The position numbers and the translations under genes were made by a program. The notes beneath the pieces are model-generated. The model was not told where the DNA came from and ran no database searches. It was given only the letters and a program-made list of their open reading frames with translations. From assembly GCA_934572445.1 (NCBI GenBank), contig CAKTLD010000024.1:1-21390 (forward strand): a stretch of 21,390 nucleotides of DNA. Direction: 5' to 3'. Each line of letters opens with the position of its first letter. Positions within the stretch are counted from its first letter, which is position 1. Below are positions 1 through 8,056 of this stretch, piece by piece. The stretch comes from an uncultured Oscillospiraceae bacterium (GTDB lineage Bacteria; Bacillota; Clostridia; Oscillospirales; Oscillospiraceae).

Positions 1-548
1 CCCTTGAGATCGTCCACACTGTTGATTGCCTTTTTCGTGGTAAACAACTGACGGAAACCAGACTCAAACGCGCCAAGGATCTGAACGTCGATCTCGTTAA
101 ATCTGCTGCAGATATCAGCGCCAAGCTCGCTATCAAGAACCATCTGTGCCTGCTCAACGCTCTCATACATAAACGGGAGAGAGAACACGTCCGTACCGGA
201 AACCCACTGCGTGGAAACCATAGAACCAGGCAGAGAAAACTGGATCGTACCTTCGCTGGTCATTTCAGTAAGCTGCTTCTCGTCGCCAAGCTCACCATTG
301 CTGTAAACGGTAATCACAACGCCGCCGTTGGTGTATTCCTCTACCAAATCGGCAAACTTCAACGCACCATACTGCCACAATGTGCTGTCAGCGCAGTGAT
401 GGCCAAGGATGGCCTCGATCGGCTGCGTATCAGTGTTGGTCGTCTGCCCGTCGTCTTTGATGGTCTCGCCTTTGCTGCCGCAAGCGGCAAGGAACATGCT
501 GCAGAACATCGCCATGCAGAGCATCAGTGCTAACGCTTTCTTCTTCAT
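1..548 (-). CDS. dctP: TRAP transporter solute-binding lipoprotein (DctP family), partial
   Basis: Extracytoplasmic substrate-binding subunit of a tripartite ATP-independent periplasmic-type transporter. Only the first ~182 codons are in the window; the C-terminus lies beyond base 1. The start ATG (complement of 546-548) follows GGAGG at good spacing. Residues 1-23 form a lipoprotein signal peptide ending in lipobox L-A-A-C (Cys23), so the mature protein should be lipid-anchored on the outer face of the membrane. After a polar linker comes the family fold, with 'GELGDEKQLTEM' and 'FSLPFMYES' like segments typical of DctP proteins. It is the last gene seen in the leftward catabolic run, 60 bp after the transketolase C gene. 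Membrane subunits DctQ/DctM would be expected just beyond the left edge. The ligand is unknown; the context suggests a sugar or sugar acid. Confidence 0.88.
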   Translation of the reverse strand, partial: MKKKALALMLCMAMFCSMFLAACGSKGETIKDDGQTTNTDTQPIEAILGHHCADSTLWQYGALKFADLVEEYTNGGVVITVYSNGELGDEKQLTEMTSEGTIQFSLPGSMVSTQWVSGTDVFSLPFMYESVEQAQMVLDSELGADICSRFNEIDVQILGAFESGFRQLFTTKKAINSVDDLK

Positions 549-608
549 GTTTTCCTCCATAGTCTTTATTTTTGAACTGAACTGCTTCCGTCCGGCGAAA
601 GCAGAGGC

Positions 609-1538
609 TCACTTATTTTTTGCCAAATCACATGCAATTTCTGCAATATGTTCCGGCGTAATACCGTGGTTTTCATACAATTCCTCAGGATCAGCCGATT
701 CGCCAAACATATCCTGTACACCTATCATACGCATCAGTGTCGGGCAGCTCTTTGCCAGTGTTTCAGCTACAGCGCTGCCGAGGCCGCCAATCACATTGTG
801 ATCCTCTACGGTAACCACCGCGCGCGTTCTTGCCGCGACTTCGCAAATCGTCTTTCCATCGATTGGTTTTATCGTCTGGACATCGACCACCGTTGCCTTT
901 ATACCGCACTCCTTTAGCAGCTCGGCTGCCTTGAGCGCCCGCCACACCGTTATGCCGGAGGCAACCAGCGCAACATCGTTTCCATATTCGCACAGCACAT
1001 CCGCCTGATCAAACCGAAACCGGTAGTTTTCGTCGTGAATGACCGGTGCCTCACTTCGGTGCAGGCGAACATAGAGCGGCCCTGTGAAATCGAGCGAATA
1101 TCGCGCCATCGCGCGGGCGGCAATACCGTCCGCCGGCTGGAGGATCGTCATGTTGGCCATACTGCGCATGATACCGACATCCTCCAAGGCGATATGCGTG
1201 CCGCCGTCTTTCCCGACCTGCAGACCCGTATGCGTACCGAGCAGCACGACATCCTGCTTTGGATAGCAGATAAACTGCCGAATCTGTTCACAGGCACGCA
1301 TCGTCAGGAATACCGCAAACGTTGGTACATAGACCTTGTTTCCACAGCTTGCCATCCCCGCCGCAGCATCAAGTAGCGCCTGCTCGGCAATGCCGAAGTT
1401 GTATGCGCGTCCGGGATAGAGCTTGTCAAAATTCTCCAGTCCACAGGATTGCGTGTCCGGGTTGCAGACCACAAAGTTGCTATGCGTTTGTGCAAGTCGG
1501 ATCAGTTCCTCTCCGAATTCAAACCGGCTCGCCTTCAA
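609..1538 (-). CDS. Transketolase, C-terminal subunit
   Basis: 309-residue pyrimidine-binding plus C-terminal half of a split transketolase. It pairs with the preceding gene to form a thiamine-diphosphate enzyme that moves a two-carbon ketol unit between sugar phosphates. The segment 'NFGIAEQALLDAAAGMA' carries the conserved Glu (about residue 51) that activates the cofactor. The later 'GGTHIALEDVGIMRSM' region is typical of transketolase/DXS-like Pyr domains. The start is TTG (complement of 1536-1538), supported by a strong GGGGGAGGT Shine-Dalgarno lying inside the end of the N-subunit gene. The upstream TGA ends at 1540, so the two are translationally adjacent. Split transketolases in catabolic operons are known, for instance in apulose-4-phosphate (AptAB) and sulfo-transketolase routes. 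The family alone does not fix the substrate. Confidence 0.92.
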   Translation of the reverse strand: MKASRFEFGEELIRLAQTHSNFVVCNPDTQSCGLENFDKLYPGRAYNFGIAEQALLDAAAGMASCGNKVYVPTFAVFLTMRACEQIRQFICYPKQDVVLLGTHTGLQVGKDGGTHIALEDVGIMRSMANMTILQPADGIAARAMARYSLDFTGPLYVRLHRSEAPVIHDENYRFRFDQADVLCEYGNDVALVASGITVWRALKAAELLKECGIKATVVDVQTIKPIDGKTICEVAARTRAVVTVEDHNVIGGLGSAVAETLAKSCPTLMRMIGVQDMFGESADPEELYENHGITPEHIAEIACDLAKNK

Positions 1539-1539
1539 G

Positions 1540-2373
1540 TCAACACACCTCCCCCATGATCTCCGCGATTGCCGTTACTGCCTGCTCGTCGCTCGGCGGA
1601 GTAGAGTGCCATTGCACCTGCCCCTCCATAAACGAAACACCCTTTCCCTTTACGGTGTCGGCAATGATCGCATACGGCAGTTCCGTTTTCCCTGCCTTTT
1701 CCAAGGCGGCCACGACCTGCTCCATATCGTTTCCATTGATCTCCGCGACTTCCCAGCCAAAAGCTCGGTATTTTTCGGCAAGATCTCCCAGCGCTACCAC
1801 ATCCTCTGTCGGACCGGTCAGCTGCAAATGGTTCCGGTCGACAATTGCAATCAAGCCGCTGACCTTATGGTGCGCAGCAATCATAGCCGCCTCCCACACA
1901 GCGCCTTCCTGCTGCTCACCGTCTCCCATCAGGACAAATACACGGTAATTCTGTCCATGGGTACGGGCAGACAGCGCCATCCCAAGGCCGATTGCCAGTC
2001 CATTGCCAAGAGAACCGCTCGACATATCCACCCCAGGCGTTTTTCTCATATCAGGGTGTCCTTGAAGCTTTGAGTGGTATCTGCGAAGCGTGTCCAGTTC
2101 CTTTCTTCCGAAAAAGCCACGAGCGCACAGCGCCGCGTACAGGATTGGGCAACAGTGTCCCTTGGAAAGGATGAATCTGTCACGGTCTGGCCATTTTGGA
2201 TTTTTCGAATCCACACTCAATTCACTGAAATAAAGCGCAGTCACAATTTCGGCCGCTGACAGTGAGCCTCCCGGATGTCCAGCCCCCGCCGCGTTGATCA
2301 TGTGGATCACATCTCTGCGCAGTTCTCTCGCCCGCTGTTCAAGCTCTGTGATCTTTGTCTTTTTGGCCTCCAT
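1540..2373 (-). CDS. Transketolase, N-terminal (TPP-binding) subunit
   Basis: 277-residue diphosphate-binding half of a split transketolase. The thiamine diphosphate/Mg2+ motif is visible as GDGEQQEGAVWEA followed about 25 residues later by VDRNHLQ. Near the N-terminus, 'MINAAGAGHPGGSLSAAEI' matches the conserved HPGGS-type loop, and 'LSKGHCCPILYAAL' is also characteristic. Length is normal for split N-subunits. It lies 19 bp after the Tdh-like dehydrogenase and directly before the C subunit, so the heterodimer partners are co-transcribed. In the inferred pathway it would recycle C2 units from the aldolase or dehydrogenase products into pentose phosphates. A housekeeping pentose-phosphate role is possible but less likely given the TRAP and kinase neighbours. 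Confidence 0.93.
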   Translation of the reverse strand: MEAKKTKITELEQRARELRRDVIHMINAAGAGHPGGSLSAAEIVTALYFSELSVDSKNPKWPDRDRFILSKGHCCPILYAALCARGFFGRKELDTLRRYHSKLQGHPDMRKTPGVDMSSGSLGNGLAIGLGMALSARTHGQNYRVFVLMGDGEQQEGAVWEAAMIAAHHKVSGLIAIVDRNHLQLTGPTEDVVALGDLAEKYRAFGWEVAEINGNDMEQVVAALEKAGKTELPYAIIADTVKGKGVSFMEGQVQWHSTPPSDEQAVTAIAEIMGEVC

Positions 2374-2392
2374 ACTTCAGTCCCCCTTCTAT

Positions 2393-3433
2393 CTATTGAT
2401 TTATAAGGAGTACCTTACCGCATTTCCTCCCAACAGCCGTTTGAAAGGCTTGCGCGTAATCTGCAAGCGGGTATTTGTGCGTTGCTATTTTGCTTAGATC
2501 GATCCGTTTCGCTTCCAACAGGTCAAATGCAAGATTCCATGTTTCGTATATTTTTCTGCCATAACACCCCTGAAGTGTGACCTCCCTGTTAATCAGATCC
2601 CGCGCAACGTCGATCTCCAGCTTTTGCGAAGGCATACCGGTAAAAATATAACGTCCGCCCTTAGCCATACACCGAAATCCCGTCTGGATTGCGGGAATGC
2701 TGCCCGTAATCTCGCAGATCGCGCGCACACCGACACCGCCGGTCAACGCCCTGACCTGTTCCGGTACATCTCCATCCGCCGGATCGATCACTTCGTCCGC
2801 ACCAACACTTTTTGCAAAGCGCAGACGGTATGGATCGATGTCTGTCGCCAACACCTTTGCTGCGCCCATCGCCCTTGCCGTCATTACAGCCATCAGCCCC
2901 AGCGGACCGCATCCCTGAATCAGTACAAACTTCCCCGCAACTTCTGCATCGGACACCGCCCGAACCGAAACACCGAAGGGCTCCATCAGCGCCCCCTCAA
3001 TATCGCTCAGGCTGTCAGGAACATGAATCAGGCACTTCTCCGGAACAGTTGTATACTCCGAAAAACACCCCGCCTTTGTCCTGCTGAACAGCTGCAGATT
3101 ATCGCAAATGTGGCCCATACCCCGTCTGCACTTGTCACAGTGTCCGCACGGGATATGCGTTTCCGCGCAGACCCTGTCTCCGATCCTGACGCTTCTGACG
3201 CCATCCCCGACCTCTTCCACCGTTCCGCAGAACTCATGTCCCATCGGCATCGGCAGAATATCCTCATACAGGTTTTTTGCCCACTGATTCCATGCGTATA
3301 TGTGCAGATCGCTGCCGCATATGGATGCCGCCGCGATCCTCACAAGCACTTCTCCCTCCTGCGGGTGTCTGATGGGAAGTTCCTGCAACGCAAGTCCATT
3401 CTTTTCAGGACATATCTTTACGACAGCTTTCAT
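2393..3433 (-). CDS. Zinc-dependent medium-chain dehydrogenase, L-threonine 3-dehydrogenase-like
   Basis: 346-residue MDR-family NAD(P)-dependent alcohol dehydrogenase. Catalytic zinc ligands are seen as Cys39 and His66-Glu67 (GHEF). The structural zinc cluster is Cys96, Cys99, Cys102, Cys110. The Rossmann motif appears as 'QGCGPLGLMA' near residue 174. The C-terminal 'YGRKIYETW' and the 'DLHIYAWNQWA' stretch resemble L-threonine dehydrogenase (Tdh) more than sorbitol dehydrogenase. No KBL (2-amino-3-ketobutyrate ligase) gene follows, so threonine catabolism is doubtful and a sugar alcohol or sugar-acid oxidation is the likelier job. It heads the second leftward transcription unit (dehydrogenase, transketolase N/C, dctP), with its own promoter about 90 bp upstream. 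Confidence 0.9.
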   Translation of the reverse strand: MKAVVKICPEKNGLALQELPIRHPQEGEVLVRIAAASICGSDLHIYAWNQWAKNLYEDILPMPMGHEFCGTVEEVGDGVRSVRIGDRVCAETHIPCGHCDKCRRGMGHICDNLQLFSRTKAGCFSEYTTVPEKCLIHVPDSLSDIEGALMEPFGVSVRAVSDAEVAGKFVLIQGCGPLGLMAVMTARAMGAAKVLATDIDPYRLRFAKSVGADEVIDPADGDVPEQVRALTGGVGVRAICEITGSIPAIQTGFRCMAKGGRYIFTGMPSQKLEIDVARDLINREVTLQGCYGRKIYETWNLAFDLLEAKRIDLSKIATHKYPLADYAQAFQTAVGRKCGKVLLINQ

Positions 3434-3518
3434 CTTCTCTCACTCATTTCCAGCTCGCAGCGTTTTGGCAATATTCACAAATAAGTATCGGATTGTTTTC
3501 CTTTGCTTTTGTAATTTT

Positions 3519-3547
3519 ATACTACCCCCATGAAGGCAAATAATCAA
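3519..3547 (-). promoter_or_regulatory. Promoter for the Tdh-like/transketolase/TRAP unit
   Basis: On the minus strand a TTGATT (-35, complement of 3542-3547) and TAGTAT (-10, complement of 3519-3524) are separated by exactly 17 bp in an AT-rich gap of 195 bp. This divides the locus into two transcription units. The match is 4/6 and 5/6 to sigma-A consensus. Confidence 0.5.
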
Positions 3548-3567
3548 ACAGCAACTCTTTGTCTTTT

Positions 3568-3585
3568 CACAAACGTTTATTTGTG
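3568..3585. promoter_or_regulatory. Operator-like palindrome CACAAA-N6-TTTGTG
   Basis: Perfect 6-bp inverted arms around a CG-centred core (AAACGTTT at 3571-3578). It lies about 20 bp upstream of the -35 box of the Tdh-like unit. A central CpG palindrome of this kind fits LacI-family regulators (including CcpA). A further CACAAATAA half-site lies at 3476-3484, between the promoter and the gene. No regulator gene is visible in the window, so the binding protein is unknown. Confidence 0.4.
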
Positions 3586-3628
3586 TGGAAGACCCGCTTC
3601 TCACGGCTCTTGCGCCCTATCTCTTTTT

Positions 3629-4645
3629 TCAGCTCCAGAATTCCCATTGGTCCGCATGTCCGGCTTCGCAGACTGCTACAAACTCTTTCGTCATCTGGTA
3701 CGTCGGCATATGCTCCGAGCAGCTTCTGCCCGAAACCGTCAGCGCGGCAGATGCCGCTGCGTACTTCATCGCCTCACTCAGGCAGGCGCCACGAACAAGG
3801 CGGCTGCAAAAAGTACCACTGTATGAATCCCCCGCACCCTGCAGAGAGATCACGCGGCTCGGAAACATCCCCTGATGATGCTTTTCCCCTTCAGCCGTGT
3901 ATCCCGTGGCGCCATCCTCTCCGCGCTTTATCACTACGAGCTGCACACCGTTGTCCATGCAAAGTCTCGCGGATGCATCATCATCCTCATTTTCCGGCAG
4001 GATCAGCTTTTCAACGATCGACATTTCTTCGCGGGTAGCGATCAGGATGTCACTTTTTTGAAGTGCCAGCCAATAGTTCAGCGATGCGTCAGCCTCGCTC
4101 TTCCATGATTGTGCGCGGTAATCGGGGTCAAATGCGACCAGTGTTCCATTTCGCCTCGCATATTCGATTGCAAGAAATACCGCTTCTCGCGCTGGCGAAT
4201 TGCACAAAGACGTCCCTGAAAAAAGCAGGATCCTCGCACCAGCAATGTATGTCTCGTCCATCTCGTCCATGGAAATGTACAGATCTGCTGCGTCGGAACG
4301 ATAGAGGTTGCTCCGCTTGTTGTTTGGGCCCAGCAGCTCCGCAATGGAAAGGCCGGTATGCACACTGCCGTCTTTGCAAACCGCAATATGCGAGACGTCA
4401 ATACCCTTTCCCGCCATATAGCTGCGCAGATAATCTCCAAGGATATCATTCCCTACTTTTCCGATATACCCTACTCGGATCCCCTGCTGCGCCATAGCTA
4501 CAGCCGTATTGGCCGGCGAACCGCCGAGGAACTTTGTATATACATGATTCTGTGTGGTCGGTCCGTAGGTATCTGGAACAAAATCTACGCTCGCCCGCCC
4601 CATCGCAATTACGTCAAGTGCAACGTTCTCTTTAAGCTTCAGCAT
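3629..4645 (-). CDS. PfkB-family carbohydrate kinase, IolC-like
   Basis: 338-residue ribokinase-fold sugar kinase. The N-terminal 'DVIAMGRASVDF' and GGSPAN (residues 40-45) and the C-terminal QGAGDSYSG (catalytic Asp273) are the two PfkB signatures. The sequence runs parallel to IolC (5-dehydro-2-deoxygluconokinase) over its whole length, e.g. 'YRSDAADLYIS', 'SPAREAVFLAI' and 'SDILIATREE'. I chose ATG at 4645, which follows an AAGGGG Shine-Dalgarno; an upstream in-frame TTG at 4660 lacks one. The gene starts 11 bp after the class I aldolase stop. The pair mirrors IolC-IolJ logic: phosphorylate a deoxy-keto sugar or ketose, then split it to a triose phosphate. No other inositol genes are present, so the substrate is uncertain. 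Confidence 0.9.
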   Translation of the reverse strand: MLKLKENVALDVIAMGRASVDFVPDTYGPTTQNHVYTKFLGGSPANTAVAMAQQGIRVGYIGKVGNDILGDYLRSYMAGKGIDVSHIAVCKDGSVHTGLSIAELLGPNNKRSNLYRSDAADLYISMDEMDETYIAGARILLFSGTSLCNSPAREAVFLAIEYARRNGTLVAFDPDYRAQSWKSEADASLNYWLALQKSDILIATREEMSIVEKLILPENEDDDASARLCMDNGVQLVVIKRGEDGATGYTAEGEKHHQGMFPSRVISLQGAGDSYSGTFCSRLVRGACLSEAMKYAAASAALTVSGRSCSEHMPTYQMTKEFVAVCEAGHADQWEFWS

Positions 4646-4656
4646 TTTTTCCCCTT

Positions 4657-5490
4657 TCAAACCAGAGTCGTCCCAGCCATATCACTTGCGATCTCCATTG
4701 CTTCGTCAACATTCGCACCGTTGTGGATGATTTGAACCAGCCCTTTGAGTACCGCTGCAGGATACTCATGCTGCCAGATATTACGCCCATAGGTGATACC
4801 ATGGCACCCCGCCTGAATTCCCTGCCATGTCATATCAAAGCACTCACGAAGCGTTCTGCAGCGCGGCCCCCCTGAAATCACGACCTTGCACGGTGCGCCA
4901 AACTCAACGATTTTTGCAAATGAGTCCTTGTCTCCCGTCCAGTATGTTTTGATAATGTCGATGCCGAGTTCGCGCGCAACACGCACCGCATACCCGACCT
5001 GCTCGACCGTGTGCCGCTGCTCATCGGCGATCAATGCGCCGCTTGGGTAGGCATGTGCGACCGTCACCATACCGCAGCGGTCTGCCTCTCCGACCATCTG
5101 CGCTGCCATGCGTATCGTATCCTGTTCCTTGGCGTCGCACAGTGTCAAACCGATTGAAACGGCGTCCGCGCCAAGCGCGAGTGCGTCTGCAACCGTAGCC
5201 ACCGCAAGCTCGTCCGGTCCAAAAAACCGCGTGCGGTTGGTCAGTTTCAAAATCAACGCCGCCTTTCCCGCATACAGCTCCGCTATGCGCAGCGCGGCTC
5301 CTCGATGCATCGTAAACGAATCCGGTCCCTCCGGCAAAAGCGTCTGTACGATTTTTTTCAGATCTTCGATCCCATCCCTCGGTCCCATAGTAATTCCCTG
5401 ATTGATGGCGACCATCGCCGCGCGACCATCCTCACGGAAGATTCGGTTCATTCTCGTCGTCTTTCCGACCGCAGAAAATGATGTCTGCAT
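4657..5490 (-). CDS. Class I aldolase, DeoC/LacD/FbaB (LsrF/DhnA-like) family
   Basis: 277-residue TIM-barrel aldolase. The Schiff-base lysine is probably Lys181 in 'IIKTYWTGD', and the phosphate-binding loop 'SGGPR' is near residues 206-210. The 'GITYGRNIWQHEYP' segment is very like LsrF and archaeal-type class I fructose-bisphosphate aldolase/ADH synthase (GRNIFQ). The start ATG at 5490 is preceded by AAGGAG. It sits between a Zn-dehydrogenase (33-bp gap) and the PfkB kinase, which points to cleavage of the kinase product. Family members include tagatose-bisphosphate, sulfofructose-phosphate and 2-amino-3,7-dideoxy-heptulosonate enzymes, so the reaction is not assignable from sequence. Confidence is high for the fold and low for the substrate. 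Confidence 0.88.
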   Translation of the reverse strand: MQTSFSAVGKTTRMNRIFREDGRAAMVAINQGITMGPRDGIEDLKKIVQTLLPEGPDSFTMHRGAALRIAELYAGKAALILKLTNRTRFFGPDELAVATVADALALGADAVSIGLTLCDAKEQDTIRMAAQMVGEADRCGMVTVAHAYPSGALIADEQRHTVEQVGYAVRVARELGIDIIKTYWTGDKDSFAKIVEFGAPCKVVISGGPRCRTLRECFDMTWQGIQAGCHGITYGRNIWQHEYPAAVLKGLVQIIHNGANVDEAMEIASDMAGTTLV

Positions 5491-5523
5491 ACCAACTTCT
5501 CCTTTTCTTTACAAACTCTTTTC

Positions 5524-6543
5524 TTATTCCTCTCCCGCCACAACGCACATTGTCTTCATAACATCCGCCGGATTATTGTCAATGTACTCCATCGCTTCCT
5601 GCATATGGTCAAGGTCGAATCTTTTCGCCACAAACCCTTCTGTGTACAACTCATTCCGGTAGAGCATATCAATCGCGCGTTCAAAATGTTTTCGTACATA
5701 CATGAAGTGTCCGATCATGGAGATCTCTCTGCGCTGGATCCGCGTCACATCAAAGCTGACGGGCTCTTTGTAGCTCCCGGTTATCACGATCTCCGAACGT
5801 GGGCGAGCGGCCTCTATCATATCCGCGAACCCTCTGCCGGATGCTGCCGCATCAATAATGATATCTGCCATTTCCGGTCCAAAGCTGGTCAGGATCGCGT
5901 CCTTCAGCGGTGTTTCCTTTGTGTTCACGCAGTGAGGAATGCCGCAGCGCTTTGCATAGGCCAGTTTTTTGTCAATGATATCAGTAACCATAACATCCTT
6001 CGCGCCCGAACGCAGCGCCACCTGCGCGATCAGATTCCCAATCGTACCCGCGCCCAGCACGCACACTCTTGTTCCTCTGCAGTCAACGCGATCCACAGAT
6101 GCGACCGCCACCGCAACCGGTTCAACAAGAGCTAACTTCTCAAAAGACATATCCTGTGGGCAGCGATGCAGTAAATAGCTGTCGACCGCCGCATATTCTC
6201 GGAAAAACACCGACGTAACCTTGAGCCTTTCGCACACATTGAAGTATCCGCCCAGACACGCGGGACAATGCCCACAGTACTTTTGCGGCTCTACAGTGAC
6301 CCGCTCACCGACTGCATATCCCTTCACATTTTTGCCAACCTCGACAATAACGCCAGAGACCTCGTGGCCGAAATCCAGCGGGAACTTATTCCTCGTCGGA
6401 TGTTTTCCGTGATATGTATGGGAATCAGAACCGCAGATACCAACACACATAACCTTCAGCAGCACCTGATCCTCATTGATTACGGGCATCGGTTCCTCAC
6501 AGGACGCAATTTGAAACGGCGCGGCAATATAATCCTTCTTCAT
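5524..6543 (-). CDS. Zinc-dependent medium-chain dehydrogenase, sorbitol/galactitol dehydrogenase-like
   Basis: 339-residue NAD(P)-dependent polyol-type dehydrogenase. Catalytic zinc ligands are Cys37 and His60-Glu61; structural zinc ligands are Cys90, Cys93, Cys96, Cys104. The nucleotide-binding motif is 'VLGAGTIGNLIAQ'. ATG at 6543 is used because AAGGAGAG precedes it and it lies 10 bp after the kinase stop; the longer reading from 6579 would overlap the kinase without a ribosome site. It is only distantly similar to the second MDR gene of the locus, so the two probably act on different hydroxyls or substrates. A likely role is oxidation of a polyol or sugar acid to its keto form before phosphorylation. 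Confidence 0.9.
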   Translation of the reverse strand: MKKDYIAAPFQIASCEEPMPVINEDQVLLKVMCVGICGSDSHTYHGKHPTRNKFPLDFGHEVSGVIVEVGKNVKGYAVGERVTVEPQKYCGHCPACLGGYFNVCERLKVTSVFFREYAAVDSYLLHRCPQDMSFEKLALVEPVAVAVASVDRVDCRGTRVCVLGAGTIGNLIAQVALRSGAKDVMVTDIIDKKLAYAKRCGIPHCVNTKETPLKDAILTSFGPEMADIIIDAAASGRGFADMIEAARPRSEIVITGSYKEPVSFDVTRIQRREISMIGHFMYVRKHFERAIDMLYRNELYTEGFVAKRFDLDHMQEAMEYIDNNPADVMKTMCVVAGEE

Positions 6544-6553
6544 TGTTCTCTCC

Positions 6554-8056
6554 TTATCTTCCTGCAAAAGCAAGATCATCTTTCATCAGTTCTCTGTTCT
6601 TTTCATACAGGCTGCAAAATATCCGATATCCTTCATCATACAATTCCCCTACTCCCGGGTTCGGAACATAAACCTTCTCAATCCGTTTTTCTCTGTTCCG
6701 CGGCGGCTGCAGGCCGTTTGCGCGCATGGCAAGAAAAGCATCTCCCATACAGGCAGCGTCAAAATCGGATCGCTGAACCTGTATTGGCATCTTGAGTACG
6801 TCTGCCTTTATCTGCGCCCAAAGACTGCTCTTATAACCGCCTCCCGTTCCCAGCAGGTACTCTGATGTCATCAGCTTCGGGTCAAAGGTGTCTCGTATTG
6901 TGCGCAGACCGTACGCAGCTCCCTCAAGGATCGCACGGAGCAAATCTTGCTTTTCCGCCATCAAGCGCAGGCCAAAGAACATGCCGCATGCGCCAGAATC
7001 CCAAAGCGGGGCGCGCTCGCCCGTCAAATACGGCAGAAAAATCACGCCTCTTGCGCCCGCGGGCGACTGCGCAGCCATGGCATCATATACCGTGTAGGCG
7101 TTTTCCCCGATATATCGGTCGATCTTATCCCTGTACCAGCGCAATGCACCGCCGGTGGCGGACATGCTGCCCTTCTGATTCCACCGATCTTCCATGGCTC
7201 CCCGCGACAAATTCAGTCTTGTGTTTATTCTCGGCCGATCCATGACCAGCCCAATCCCGGAGGACTGCCCGGACATTTCAAAAAGTCCGCCGACCTCGTC
7301 ATGCCCCAGGCCAAGCGCAGCCGCCGCCGCATCTGTGCAGCCCGCCACGACTGGTATTCCCACCGGAAGCGTCAACTCTTCTGCCGCTTTCTCCGTCAAC
7401 TCTCCCACGATCTCCTGTGGCCGGTATACCCGGGGCAGTTTATCCCTGTCGATGTCAAGTTTTTCCATTAGTTTCGTGTTCCATCGGTCATGAAACACGT
7501 CATATACTTGCAAATGCGTCAGGTGCGTCGTATCGATGCTCATTTCATGGGTCATGCAATACACAATCCATCCATTCGCTTGAAGAAAACACGCTGCACT
7601 ACGTTCCTGCTCCGGCAGGTTTTTCCGCAGCCACAAATATTTAGGCAGAAAATAATAAGGATCCACTCTGTTCCCGCAGGTACTTCGTATCTCCTGCGCA
7701 AACGGCTGCAGCACCTTGTCGCAGACATCCTGAGAGCGCCTGTCCATCCAGATCAGCGCACGTCCCGTCGGTATACCCCGCGTATCAATTCCAAGGCATG
7801 TCGGTGCCTGACTGGAAACGCTGATACCGCGCACGCGGCAGCCTTTCGCCCCGTTACCGCTCACAAGTTCTCTGACAGCTGCCGCTGTTGCTTCCCACCA
7901 GCCCTGCGCAGACTGCTCCGCCCAGTTCGGGTGCGGTTGATATACCGCATATTCCCTGCTCAACTGACCAACAGGAGTCCCTTCCTCATCAATCAGCGCT
8001 GCTTTCACACCGGTCGTTCCAAGGTCAATCCCTAAAAAGAGGTCATGCCCAAACAT
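6554..8056 (-). CDS. FGGY-family carbohydrate kinase, xylulokinase-like
   Basis: 500-residue two-domain sugar kinase of the FGGY type. The N-terminal phosphate-1 motif is 'GIDLGTTGVKAAL', the phosphate-2 region 'GCTDAAAAALGLG', and the adenosine-side motif 'GTGGGYKSSLWAQI'. Length is typical of XylB, gluconokinase and related kinases. ATG at 8056 was chosen because GGAGGG lies 8 bp upstream and it produces a normal N-terminus; the longer open frame to 8131 adds 25 residues with no family match. It overlaps the hydroxyacid dehydrogenase gene by 14 bp, which suggests coupled translation. Together with the class II aldolase upstream it makes a kinase/aldolase pair like those used for ribulose, fuculose or rhamnulose. 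The substrate is unknown. Confidence 0.92.
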   Translation of the reverse strand: MFGHDLFLGIDLGTTGVKAALIDEEGTPVGQLSREYAVYQPHPNWAEQSAQGWWEATAAAVRELVSGNGAKGCRVRGISVSSQAPTCLGIDTRGIPTGRALIWMDRRSQDVCDKVLQPFAQEIRSTCGNRVDPYYFLPKYLWLRKNLPEQERSAACFLQANGWIVYCMTHEMSIDTTHLTHLQVYDVFHDRWNTKLMEKLDIDRDKLPRVYRPQEIVGELTEKAAEELTLPVGIPVVAGCTDAAAAALGLGHDEVGGLFEMSGQSSGIGLVMDRPRINTRLNLSRGAMEDRWNQKGSMSATGGALRWYRDKIDRYIGENAYTVYDAMAAQSPAGARGVIFLPYLTGERAPLWDSGACGMFFGLRLMAEKQDLLRAILEGAAYGLRTIRDTFDPKLMTSEYLLGTGGGYKSSLWAQIKADVLKMPIQVQRSDFDAACMGDAFLAMRANGLQPPRNREKRIEKVYVPNPGVGELYDEGYRIFCSLYEKNRELMKDDLAFAGR

